Origin: Cunninghamia lanceolata
Taxonomy: Eukaryota; Streptophyta; Pinopsida; Cupressales; Cupressaceae
Assembly: GCA_027924645.1 (NCBI GenBank)
Contig: BSBN01000334.1
Location: 8,116,501-8,180,500 of the forward strand
DNA length: 64,000 bases
Direction of reading: 5' to 3'
The stretch's first letter is position 1. Each line of letters starts with the position of its first letter. The translations under genes and the position numbers were made by a program. Under the pieces are notes generated by a model. It was not told where the DNA came from. It saw nothing but the letters and a program-made list of their open reading frames with translations, and made no database searches. Of this stretch, positions 21,355 to 33,000 are shown in pieces.

Positions 21355-22788
21355 TGGTGCAGGAGCACATTCTCTGTAGTGCAGGGTCATCTTTTCTTTT
21401 GTTTTCTCATCAGGCTCTTAAGCCATTTCATTTTGTAATAAGGGTCAATTTGGTCCCATGAATGTAATTGTGCAAGGCACACATGTAGTTTTGCTTGTAT
21501 GAAGGGTAAACCAACGGCTAACTGATTTGAAAATCAGTTTGCACGGTTGGAGGGGATAACTGCTGTCTCTACATCTTCTTTAGAGGCAGGTTGTATGTCA
21601 CACAGCAGAGAGAGAGAAGTGTGTATTACAACAAGTTCTTCTTGATAACTGAATAAAGAGAGTTCTGGGTATGATCTGTGTTGATTTTCTTGGTTGTTCT
21701 TAGTGATTTGATATCTTTATCCTGATTTTGTAAATAGAGTCCCTAACCGGATGCTATCTGTCAATCCATAGTGACTCTGTAGTGTGCAGACGGTGTAAAA
21801 CCCATGGTTCCACAGTGACTGGTTCATAACCTAGGAGTAGGGTTTTGGTTCATACATGGAGGCCCTTTCCTCTGTCCACTGAAACCCTGTATAGTATCAG
21901 TGTGATGGGGGAAAGACTTTTCACGTTTGTTGTTGTTGAATTCTTACCCAGGAAGCCAGCGAACTCAGTCAAGTTCGACTAGACATCATCATGTGGCTAG
22001 TCAGGAAATCAAAGTGAAATTGGATGGTTTTGTTGTGGGATCAGATTGCTATAAGTGGTCGAGGGTTGATATATGAAACAGCCAAATTCCATTTTTCGGT
22101 CAAAAGGAATTCTAGTTCGGCGCCTCTGAACAGTTGGGGATCCATCGGCGTGAAAGGCCCTCTGTCTTGTCGAAGATTGGTATAGTGTCGGAAACACATA
22201 CCATTGTTATTTGCATCGGTGAGACATCCTCGGAGTGTCACCGACAAGAGATATCGGCGTGAAAGGCACCATCAGAGAATTTGTTAGAAGCTTCACCGAT
22301 AGCAATGGGTCACGCCGATAGAAGGAGGGCATCAGCGTAAGTGTCCCCATCGGCGAGGTTGAGAAATGTTTGACCGAAGGTGTGTGTCTTGCTGACAGTA
22401 AAGAGGGTGGTAAGTCTATCGGTGTAACTCGCGACGTCGGCAGGAGATTTAAGGGATTCGCCGATAGGCGATGTCATGCCGATAGGCAAATCTATCGAAG
22501 ACTTCATCGGTGTGATCTGGGCATCGGGGTGAGTTGCATTTTGATGTGCCGATAGTTGTTGGTAGTCTGATAAGTCTATTTCGGGGAGAGCCAGAGGAAG
22601 TCTCAACGAAAAGAGAAAGTGTATCGGTAAGAGAAGAAGGATCGGCGTGAGTTCTAAAGTGGTTGCCGATAGAATAGTGTCTTGCCGATAGGCAAGAGGG
22701 GGATTGCTTCGGTGAGAAAAGAAAAAGGTCTTGCCGATAGTGAAGATATAGTCAAATCTTCATCTGCTTCTGTTGGCACTCTGTATCA
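21355..22788 (+). repeat. 3' LTR of the chromovirus
   Basis: 1434 bp, starting TGGTGCAGGAGC and ending CTCTGTATCA. It matches the 5' LTR without gaps. The differences are about 44 transitions and one transversion (near 22095-22100). Its small frames (22009-22197, 22310-22606 and others) are shadows of the CCGAT-rich composition. Confidence 0.96.
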
Positions 22789-22793
22789 CCTTT
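22789..22793 (+). repeat. Target-site duplication, right
   Basis: CCTTT directly after the terminal CA of the 3' LTR, matching 15251-15255. Confidence 0.9.
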
Positions 22794-23280
22794 ACCCTCA
22801 ACTTATTCTTGTAGATGGGCTAGTGTTCATAGATTGAGCCCCACATACCTTGCATATATAAGGGACACCCCTAGCAATATTGTACAAGCCTAGCTTAAAG
22901 ACCTTTCGGTCATCATTTCTTATGATGCATGATTGTTGGGGAGGAGAAGTACTCACATGTACCTCCATGGGTGAGATAGAGATAACTTTGGTAAATGATT
23001 TTTGTCCCCAAGGTAAGGGATTTCTTGTGTATACGGGCTATCCCTAGCTATCCATTCCATGGTAGAAGGTATTAATGAGATGGATGTTTCTATTATGAGT
23101 CAAAAAGATTTGACACATCTTGAATAATCTAGGGTGTTATTGTGTTTGGTGTGTGTGTTTATTTGTCAAAACTTGTGGACTCCCCTTAATCAAAAATCAC
23201 AAATCCATTTCCTTTGCAAACTTGTGCATGTATGTGTGAAATCAATTGTTTGCATAAGATGCCCAAGGTCAAGCTTCAAG
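22794..23280 (+). repeat. Older repeat, right part
   Basis: Continuation of 14360-15255 after the chromovirus insertion. It is non-coding, GC-richer and T/G-rich, with a TATA-like box at its start and then the G-depleted tract. The layout (promoter-like block, leader, low-complexity region, Gag-like frame) suggests the 5' end of the element that owns the frame at 24650-27660. That ownership is inference. Confidence 0.45.
22855..22861 (+). promoter_or_regulatory. TATA-like box of the older element
   Basis: TATATAA followed by GGGACACCCC, with GC-richer flanks, an arrangement seen in LTR promoters. It lies about 60 bp right of the chromovirus insertion point, so that insertion would have separated it from upstream control sequence. 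Confidence 0.35.
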
Positions 23281-24240
23281 CCATCCCTAATCACCTTCTA
23301 ATCATTAATTTTTGTCCATATCCAACCCAATCCAACTTCATCCTTATTCTCCCAATCTAATCCACATCACCCATCCTAATCACCCCTAATCATTCCAATC
23401 ATATTCATCATCCATTTTATCCCAATTATCCACCTAATCATCGTAATCATCATAATCATCCTATCCACATCATCCCAATCTATCCCCAATCCAATCAACT
23501 TCATCTTAATAATCCTAATCATCCTATCCACATCATCCTAATTTATCCCCAATCAAATTAACATAATCCTATTCATCCTAATCACCCTATCCAAATCATC
23601 CCATTCTATCCATGCAAATCCAATCTTAATCCATCATTTAGGACCCTAATCCTAATCAAGTTATCCAAATCTAATCAAGGTCCTAATCCCAATCCATTCT
23701 ATCCACCTAATCCACTACCTAATCACAATTATCATCCTAATTTATCCCATCATTGAGCTTAATCTAACCTATCATCATTCTAATCACCTCCTAATCCAAT
23801 CCTTATCCTAATCATCCTCATCCATAATCCACATCATAATCCACTACCCTAATCTAATTTCATCCTATATGTTAATCCAACCCTATCCCTTATTTATACT
23901 AATCCACTCTCATCATTCATCCTTATCCTAGTCCAATCCCATCCATTATAAACCTTAATCCACATCATAATCCACTACCCTAATCCAATCTCATCCTACA
24001 TCATTATCTTAATCCTATCACATCCATTATCATCCTTAATCTACATCATAATCCCATTGTTGAGCCTAAGCCAATTCAACATCATCATCATCATCATCAT
24101 CATCATCTTAATCCAATCCCTTTATCAAACTAATCCTATTTCATCCAAATCCTAATCTAATCCATTTATCCCTCATCCACAATCAATTATCCAATATCCA
24201 TATATCCATTTCAATCAAGCATCCAATCATCAATCCTTTA
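23281..24240 (+). repeat. G-depleted CCTAATC-type simple repeat
   Basis: Nearly a kilobase made of degenerate units such as CCTAATCATC and CCAATCC, including a short pure (ATC)n run near 24080-24105. Whole 60-base lines contain no G on this strand. The tract encodes nothing recognisable. It lies between promoter-like sequence and the Gag-like frame, the position of long low-complexity leaders in some large plant gypsy elements. Confidence 0.8.
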
Positions 24241-24410
24241 ATTAAAAATCATCATTTTAAAATCAAAATTTGGTTAAGGACTTATAATGCTTCATCGAAA
24301 TGTGTTAGCCCTAATCCTCCATCATTCATTTCAAATCTAATCTTCAAATAAAAACTCAAGACCTTAAGTTGATCTAATTATCCTTAATACAAAATTACAT
24401 AAGAACATAA

Positions 24411-24540
24411 GTCCATCTTAAGTATAGTTATCAAATCCAATCAATTTTTTCTTAAGAACTTTTTCTATCTTAAGTAGAAATCAATCCAATAAGAATTCTT
24501 TCTTAAGAGCTTTGTCTATCTTAAGTATAGAGAATCATCC
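24411..24540 (+). repeat. CTTAAG-containing short repeats
   Basis: Three partial copies of a module with TTTCTTAAGARCTTT followed by TCTATCTTAAGTA. The palindrome CTTAAG recurs at short spacing. A similar module (TTTCTTAAG then CTATCTTAAGTA) reappears at 28288-28325, on the other side of the Gag-like frame. No function can be assigned. Confidence 0.6.
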
Positions 24541-24649
24541 CTTATTCAATCAAGTAAAATAATTTTAAGGTCTTGACATTTCATTCCCAATCATCTTATA
24601 TCATCTCATCTCACCCCACATCCTAGATCTTAAACCAAGAACAACATGG

Positions 24650-27600
24650 ATCCTTATGCAGAAATACAAGAAAGTAAACATGTGTATGAGGGATTTGATC
24701 CTCTCACTCAGTAAAAATGCAGAAATCTCATTAGTCATAGTCCCTTAGCACATCGCATCATTGGATATTCATCACCCTATAACATCAACATATCCATCCC
24801 ATATGTTATCCCCATCAACGTCATACCCACGTTCATTCCCTTATGTAGCCATGTCCTCATGTCAATCCAACCTATTAATACCTCAAAGTTATCCAAACTC
24901 CACCTATTCATATACCTCACCAATCCCTCCACCACAATATCCCTACAACCTAATAAATCTTCATCCATTACTCTACATACTTCGCAATCCATCAATCCCT
25001 ATAGTCTATTACTCATTACCTCCTCCATCAATTCTTATAAGCCCTAATATATTAAGTCATTCCTTTACCCACCTAAATCCCAAACTATCAAACCATCCAT
25101 CTCATCCCAATCTCAATCCATCCCTTGAAGATAACCCTCAATATTTACCAATATTGTAAGTATTTGATAAAGATCCTAAAAAAATGGATTTGTTTAGTTG
25201 TTACCTCAAAGCAAACTTGGATAGTTACTTTATATTACTAGCTCAAAGAGGTGCCAAGTTTTCGTCTGGTTTTGACATTTCCCAACTCAAGAGACAATAC
25301 CATTCAACATCCACCCATGATGACCCTATCCCATCTACCTATGAAGCTATGAAGGATGTGACCCATGGACTCTTAGCATAGAATAAAAACAATCATGTAA
25401 TCCAATGCCTATCCTTGAACCTATCAAAGAGTGTTCTAGCACCATTTCTATTCCTCCAATACCATCATGCAGTCTACTGCCTATCAAGCTTATTGAAGAA
25501 ACTCTTACCACAAGTACAATTCAAGATCTATCATGTGGCCATGTCAAACATCCCAAGCTTATTGAGCCCATCCAAGAAAATCTCAATCCTATCCAAACTC
25601 AATACCTATGTCAAGAACTTGTCCAAAAGAATGATCAACCTTTCCCATCACCAAATCAAGATCAAAGAATCCCCACTTAGCCTACCTATAACCAATATTA
25701 GACTCTCCACGTTAATTTTCTATATGATAAAGATCATATCCATGAGAAAGAAATTCAAATTCATCCTATCCATAGTTCAATTAACCCCATCCATGATCAA
25801 GAAACCCACACTACTCATATCCAACATCTAACCATTCCATCCATTATCCACCTACATCCTATGATGAGATACTTAGTCCCCAAGAAAAACATAAATAATC
25901 AAACAAATATCTTTGATAATATCACATCACATCTTAATGAGAATTATGATAATCAAGATCAAAGAATCCCAACTCATCCCTTTCCTGATCCCACACCATC
26001 TCTTATCGATCACCCATCATCCCCTATTTATCCTTTACCATGCCCCATTGATCATTCACCATGCCCTATTGACCTTATCCCAAATCCATCATTCTATCCT
26101 CTTGGTCCCACTACCTTCATCTATGGTGGTTCTCTCATAATAGAGGAACAACTTCTATCCACCACTTAGCCTCCCCCATATAATAATGGACTCACATCTT
26201 GTTTCCAAAACAACAAATATCCCATTTCACACCACATGCTCCAAAACATGAAATATCAAGGTAAAGGCTTAGGTCTTCATGAACAAGGTATCTTGGATCC
26301 CATCCATGTAAAACTCCATCCATGATCACATGGCCTTGGCTATATCCAAAGGAAAGCAATCCACACATGTTGGTATCACCTGCACACCTCATAAGGAATA
26401 TTTTACCGAACCCAAGATAGGTGCTCCTCATCGCATCTCCAAATCATATGCCATCATCTCGCCTCCATCTTATTTCATCCATCAATCAAAACATCCTACA
26501 ATCCTTAAAACCATTATTCCTCCACTACTCTCATATCGCAATACTCACATCCTCAAATCCCCTTAACCATTCATCCACAAGTCCACTAATCCCTCCATCC
26601 ACACATCCTACTCCCTTAAATCCCTTAAAATTTCTAATCATGGTCAACAAATGCACACATCACCTAAACATGAAGCTATCACAGAACCCATGGAATTCAA
26701 AAAAGATAAATTTGGATGCCTCCCCACATAAAGAAAAAAAACAAAAAATCCTAAGGACTATCATGCCATAGCACATAAATACACAAATTCTAAGCACAAT
26801 AAAGAATCCAAAAGGATATATAAGCCTACACCTCCCAATGAAAAAATGAAAATGGTGTGGGTTCCAAAGAAAATTTTAGTCAATCCAAATGGATCATCCA
26901 TATCCCATGCCATAAAAAATCCCACATCTCAAAAATCCCCTCCCTAATCAAAAAATTCTATTAATCCTATGTCCATTTGGGTCCCTAAATCCCCAAATCA
27001 ACAATCCCAAAATCCCCCATCCTAATCCCATAATAAAAATCCCCATTTCTCCCCATCCCTCCTTAGAAATATAAGCTTCAAAATTGATTATGGTGTGTTC
27101 AACCATTAGTCTTGGTTCCCCTCCACCCCATGACATTCCCTCATGCACCCGTCCCCTCATCTTACATCCATTTTCCTAGATATTTCCCCCATAAAACCCA
27201 TATGGCTCATGCTATCGCATAAGTGCACCCATTCTCCATCATTACCATCCATAATCTATATCATAATCTACTATCCCCCATCCATCCATAATCCACTATC
27301 CTCTATTCCTTCATAATCTACATCATAATCCAATATTCCCTATCTATCTCATGCAAACATTTACCAACATCCATGTGCCTAACAACACTCGGCATGGTCT
27401 ATGTGTGACATCCACCCATAATGGGATACTATCACATTTCCATAGAACAAGACACTTGAGTCCCCATCGTCATACAACTCCTTTCCCCATCCACCTATTC
27501 CCTCCCAACATCAAAATTTTTTTTAAAAAAAAAAATCAAATTAATAAAAGAAGTCATTTGTCCAATGGTGAAAACCACTTCATGGCACCTTTGATAAGTA

Positions 27601-27660
27601 CCATGATGAAAACTCATTTGTCGATGTCATGTGAAGATCAATTATCTATGTGATTTACAC
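24650..27660 (+). pseudogene. Decayed Gag-like frame with G-patch-like motif
   Basis: Long Pro/Ser/Thr-rich reading on the plus strand, broken by stops. One phase carries 24761-25159 and 25184-25381 (MDLFSCYLKANLDSYFILLA). A second phase carries 25405-25680, 25861-26169 and onward through TAG 26167. At 26236-26346 this phase reads MKYQGKGLGLHEQGI, then HGLGY, a glycine pattern like the G-patch found in some plant and retroviral Gag-protease precursors. TGA 26323 interrupts it and is explicable as CGA to TGA. Further on it reads KMVWVPKK near 26850. No protease, RT or integrase follows, so the pol part is missing or was never present. I read it as the Gag half of an old retroelement. Confidence 0.5.
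26236..26346 (+). other. G-patch-like motif
   Basis: Within the decayed frame the spaced glycines of a G-patch are visible: YQGKGLGLHEQGI and, after a TGA, SHGLGYI. G-patch domains bind RNA or activate helicases, and in some retroviruses they form the end of the protease-containing protein. About 37 codons are covered, close to the usual domain length of 45-50. The identification rests on glycine spacing and needs a profile search. Confidence 0.5.
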
Positions 27661-28880
27661 TTGGGGGCAACTTGTCTCATTTATCCCATCCTATCATTTC
27701 TCTCCTATCCTACCATCCTCATCCCTTATATCTACATAGCTATCCCATTGCAGCCACCCATCCTCCCCTCCTACTTTTTATCTTGATAAGGACAAGGGCA
27801 AAATGTTGAAAAATGATTTAGACTTCTCTTGATATATCCAATATTTTCCAACCAATCTTATGACACTATTATCATCCCAAGGATTGTTGTGCAAAGTCCT
27901 AAGAATAATATCTAGAGTGGGGGCATATGGTTGCTATGCAACATAGTCCTTGGAGATCACATCTTGAACCCCTCCATCTATTATGTATCTTTCATCCATC
28001 CCATCCACTATTTCCAATCCTTTTATCCATCCATCTAATCCTCCTTTCATCCTTTCCCTTTAGACTTGGTTTTCCATTGTCATAGGTATCTAGAAAAAAA
28101 GGAAAACCTAATGCAATCCAATACAACCACCCATAAGTCAAAAAATCCAAGAAAAAAACCCAAATGCAAGCCATCCCTAATCCATGCCAATCCAACCAAT
28201 CATCCAAAATTATCCAACGATTTTTTTCCTAACCTTGCTACAAACCTGATCAACCCAAATCATCATCATCATCAATACAACCAATCAACCCTTTCTTAAG
28301 AATGTAAGCCTATCTTAAGTATTGAGATCAATCAATCAATCCTCATGTTGTTTTGTGACCAAAAATACTATCCTCATCAATCATCAATCAATCCATCAAT
28401 CATCAATTTTTAGACTGATAGGGGAAACAACCTTATTTATTTTTGAATCACTTGTTCATGTTTACTTGTGTGTGTTTTCATTTTACTTACATTTGTATCA
28501 GTCCTTGAAACATATTGTCTTAATGACATCATGGTCTTCCATATCATGGTGCCCAACAACCTATGTTTTCTTGTGACCTTTTTCTTTTTGGGTTAGTCCT
28601 TTATGCATGAGACAAATTATCACCCTGGTCTTTATACCTTGGTGAATAATGTCTAGTGATATATCAAACTATATGGTTGCTCACCCAGTGTACCATAATG
28701 TATCATTCATCCATCCTTTATCTTTCCTCCATCTCCTTAACCAATCCATTTCATCCATTTCGAGAGCACACCTGTGTTCTTCCAACCTTCCTATCCTCTT
28801 GAGGGGGAATTGCATCCCTCCAGCATTCCTCCTCATTGCTTGATTAAGTGGTTGGCATATCCTATTGATCAAAAAGAAAA
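27661..28880 (+). repeat. Continuation of the G-depleted tract
   Basis: CATCC- and CCAATCC-rich non-coding sequence, again poor in G. It has purine-rich phrases near 27653 (CTTGGGGGCAA) and 27916 (GAGTGGGGGCATATGG) that resemble polypurine tracts. No LTR beginning with TG could be confirmed behind them. The CTTAAG module recurs at 28288-28325. The small frames here are compositional. Confidence 0.5.
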
Positions 28881-29060
28881 CTAAGGGGGGGGTGAATCAG
28901 TATTCTATAAGACCTTTCTTTCACATATTTATTAGTCCATTTACCAAATTCAATAACATGAAAGAAAAAAAAACATAAGAAGAGAAGCCACAAAGTCATA
29001 ACACATAGACACCAAAATTTTTACATGGAAAACTAAAAAAGGGAAAAACCATGGTGAGTG
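28881..29060 (+). repeat. Dispersed repeat, copy B (inverted relative to 1-180)
   Basis: It reads GGGGGGGTGAATCAG, then a segment with ACATGGAAAAC and ACCATGGTGAGTG, and is the reverse complement of 1-180 at about 90%. The abrupt start after CTAAG, with unrelated sequence before it, suggests an element boundary at about 28881. The family is not named here. Confidence 0.75.
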
Positions 29061-29100
29061 TTATCTCACAATATATTATGATATCAAAACTGAATTACAT

Positions 29101-29180
29101 GAAGGCTCACTACCTTAGGGTTCACTACCCAAGGACTCACTGTCCAAAGAAGTGCTCACTGCAATAGGCTCACTACCAAG
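29101..29180 (+). repeat. Short CTCACTACC tandem repeat
   Basis: Five imperfect units of about 15-18 bp (GGCTCACTACC, GGTTCACTACC, GACTCACTGTCC, TGCTCACTGC, GGCTCACTACC) directly downstream of the dispersed repeat. Both probably belong to one element. Confidence 0.7.
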
Positions 29181-30013
29181 AAAATAGAAGAGAAGATAGA
29201 AGAAGGATTGGCTTACTTCCAAGAGAATATTGCTACAAATGCATCTACAAAATGCTGAAGTGTAGTTTCATTAATATCTCATTACACAAATTCAATGTCT
29301 TCATTATATCTGTCATATTTTTCTGCTCGGCTCTACATATACTTTGTTCTTTTGCCCTTACTGCTTCTTTCTTATCACAAAATTACCTTAGATCACATGC
29401 ACATTGAATTCACACTATATTCACATCACACAAACATCCAATACTAAAATCAATCAAGTATATATATCCCCAAATAGATCTAACCCAAAATTTGGTCAGC
29501 TTCGCAGTGATAAAACATGTACACAAAAATCTCATACTTTGTTGGCATGAATTCTTTATAGGAAGTTATGCGAACCAATGAAAACTTCAAGGATCTTCAT
29601 ATAGATATGGACTTATTTTAGATCCACTTAGAATAATGATTTAATTAATATATCTTTACCACACAAGGATCTATCTGAGTGTCAGCCTTATCCCATAATA
29701 TAGACTTAAACCTTATTGTCTGTAATAGCATAACTTCTACTGCAGACCATATGAAACCTCAAAATTCACATCAAGCATTCATTATACATCAACAATGATA
29801 CCTTCCAAACCATAGATCCTAATACTCTTGTGTGGAGACAGGTAGACCTCAAAATTGTTACCTCTGTCTTGATTGAACATTGCCAAACTATCTGTCGATA
29901 TTGAAGAATTTGTAGATGATGATCTGATACACTTCAAGCTCTACAAATCTGGAATAAGATAGATATCATATGTGTTTACAACACCTTCAAGCCACAAATC
30001 AAAAAAATCTATA
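29181..30013. other. Non-coding stretch
   Basis: AT-rich sequence following the dispersed repeat and ending at a probable LTR edge. I saw no domain, RNA gene or further repeat. Confidence 0.5.
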
Positions 30014-33000
30014 GTGTAATGCCCCGTCATGTAACCCTAGAGAGTTAGGCTAACAAAAGCAAAATTCCAGGAATAATAATTTTTTTTTTTAAAGCAAGAT
30101 AGTGTGAAACATAAACCAAATATACCTTAATACACAACATAAAGGAAATTGCTCTTCTAACAACTCTAGGGAACACAACTGCATTAGTGAATAGAAAATT
30201 AAAAAAACCACACAAGTGAAATACATTATACTTCTTCTATAGATAAGATCAATTCTTACATTAGCAAGATAGATAATATACAAAGTTACAATACAAGAGT
30301 TCAAGACCGATCACGTCGGTTTACAAAAGAATGCATAAGAAAGTATACAACACCACCGAAGGTAGGAAGCAAACTGGAACTAGAACACCTCTGCGCAGAA
30401 CCCAAACCACATCTCCAAAAAGACCAATGGATAGCTCTGCCACCCAACCATGTGGAACCCTGAGGTCCACCCCTCCAAGCTAGGAGATAATGACGAGGAT
30501 TCCACTAAGCCAAGAAACAACATCCAAAAATAAAAGAATGACAACTGACTCGACACAACCGACCATACCAACAAAGCTGCACAAGACAAGATATCACTCC
30601 AAAGGCACCACCAAGAACAATAGAACTGCATAAGGAGAGTGTCATCGCATGGTCCTAACATGGGTTACCTAGGCTATCTATTCCCCAGAAGCCGGCCCCC
30701 ATCTATGGTTACCCTGGTAGCCTCTCTCTAGGTGCCAGCCCCATAGGGTGACACATGCAGAGCCGTCAAGTCCTCTCATGGAGACAAGGAGGTCGGCCTT
30801 GCCAACCAAGCCTTCCCATCCCATCCTTACCCTACGAAAGCACTCAAGACATGGGTGAGGTCTTTTACTTATCTTGTTAAGTGTTTTAATACCCCAACCC
30901 TCTTGATTAAGTTATTAAGTTTTACACATGATTACAACTTCCATGGGGTTACCCAGGCGTCCTCTCACTAGGCACCAGCCCCACCATGAAAGCCACTCCC
31001 TTAGCATTCTCAGGTCAAACATACATACCAGACATATAGGTATAAAAGTCACAAATTAGATCTGGGCCATAACGTATGCCTTTCACTAGGCCATAACAAG
31101 AAATCCATAATCTCTTCAAAATGAAGCAAAACCATTAAGAACCAAGTACTGTATCCAAGAGACCATTCCCAAATCATTGCAAGATGTAAAAATCTAGATA
31201 ACCCAATGCCATAATTCAAACCAAAGCCAAGAACTACCCCTCTGGAGTTAGGTACACTGACACTATATCACAAAGAAGTTCCTCAACCAAAATGGAAACC
31301 AAGGGTTAACACTTGACACTTGTTTGCAACAAAAGACTCAAACTAGGAAATGAGCTTAGACTAATTGCAACATCCCTTCCATTATATTACAAGGTTTCCC
31401 TTACATGAACAAGAGCCATAATATACCATATTAACTGAAATAACCCATAAACATCATAGGCTTTGGAAAATACAATAGGACCACATGACTAAAATTCATA
31501 TCCGACAATGTATTGACTTTACAAGAAAACACACATAAACACAACTCACCCCCAAAATAGACACAAAAATCCAACAAACGTGAAGATACAACATGGAGGC
31601 ATTCAAACATCAGAAAATCGATGAACTCCTTATTCAAACAAGAAAGCAACTTAAGAGGCTATCTCAACTTCTAATAACAACTTAATCCACAAACTTATCT
31701 TCTTATCAACATAGATCACCAGCTTCTATTAGGCAATACAAATTTTGAAATGAACGACTATAATCCTCTATGATTCAAGTATAAACATGAGTCACTAGAA
31801 AACATTTACTTATAAACATAACATACTTATCTAAAACTTCCAACAACTACTAAAAGCACTTTCACAACAAAATTCATTCCTTTCTCGAGGAACGCAAGGA
31901 TAAAATGCAACATTTAGACATGATAAGGATGACAACCTCAAAATAAAAGAGATAGGAAATATACTCATTGCTAAGGAATATTCTAGCATATAAAAGTATC
32001 GATCCCTACCAACACAAGACATAAACTTCTTATCAACAACAACCAAACATACATATTTAATTCTTAATAATCGCAACCATAAGAAAATACATTTTCCTAT
32101 TTCATTTTTTAAAAAACTACCAATATCATCTTTTCCTAACCACCCTAGAATGACTACTCTTAAAAGAAGCTATAACAATAATCATATGTTACCAAGAGCA
32201 TACCACTCCCTTAACTTAAACCAACTACAATTTCAAGTAGCTCAACTGTAAATTAAAGATTCTATTAACATCACTGAAAGCGTAACATCCATTATCTTTA
32301 CCTACTACCAACATCCATGAAAACGAATTACCATTGACATGAAAATATCTTCCAACACAGATATACTCCTTCCCAAATCATTTGACTATCTCAATTACTA
32401 ATGAACAATTTTAACCACAATATATATTTCCTTAAGAACATAAAATACCATCATCCGATAAACAATTACAATTTCACAACAAAACAATTATAGCATCTTA
32501 AAGACAATATGATCTTACTACCTATCTAAACATATTTATCTTATGTTTTGAATTAAAACAATAGTAAACAATGCAGGATAAAGAGATTAAGAAGATTAAG
32601 TCTGCCATTAAAATTTCGCATTAGAATGAATTCTATCCACCTAACCACAATCATTCTATTTAAAGACTTCAGAGATACTAATCCCATTCTAATACTGTTG
32701 TGAAACTGTTGACCTAGTTCATTGTCTACAAAGATTAGAATTCACTTATGAAATATTAATAATCATGGCTAAAACAAGGAAAATAGTTCTTTATTGAAAT
32801 TAGAAAAGAGTTTTGCCAATATACTATAATACAAGGTTATAACTATTTCGACTATGAACAATTATGTAAAAATAACCAAGAATTTATTAACCATAAATTG
32901 CTATCTAATTCAAACTATAAAACATAACAAAATAAATTCCATATTACGAAACTTAAGAAAATTAGTTCACTATTACTCAAGCATTTTCCATTATAACTTA

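Larger units (their letters stand above)
15256..22788 (+). mobile_element. Complete Ty3/gypsy chromovirus retrotransposon
   Basis: A 7533-bp LTR retrotransposon with every structural part present: two 1434-bp LTRs, CCTTT duplications on both sides, a primer-binding site at 16693, a polypurine tract at 21345-21354, and one gag-pol frame at 16729-21333 in the order Gag, CCHC knuckle, protease, RT, RNase H, integrase, chromodomain. Domain order and the C-terminal chromodomain make it a chromovirus. The Tekay/Del, Galadriel or CRM sub-lineage cannot be settled by eye. Five in-frame TAG codons interrupt the frame, so the element is not autonomous as it stands. It is inserted into an older repeat and is the youngest large element in the window. 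Confidence 0.97.

Noticed and set aside
22370..22555. 61-codon plus-strand ORF conserved in both LTRs
   Set aside because: Conservation is just LTR identity, and the composition reflects repeated CCGATAG words.
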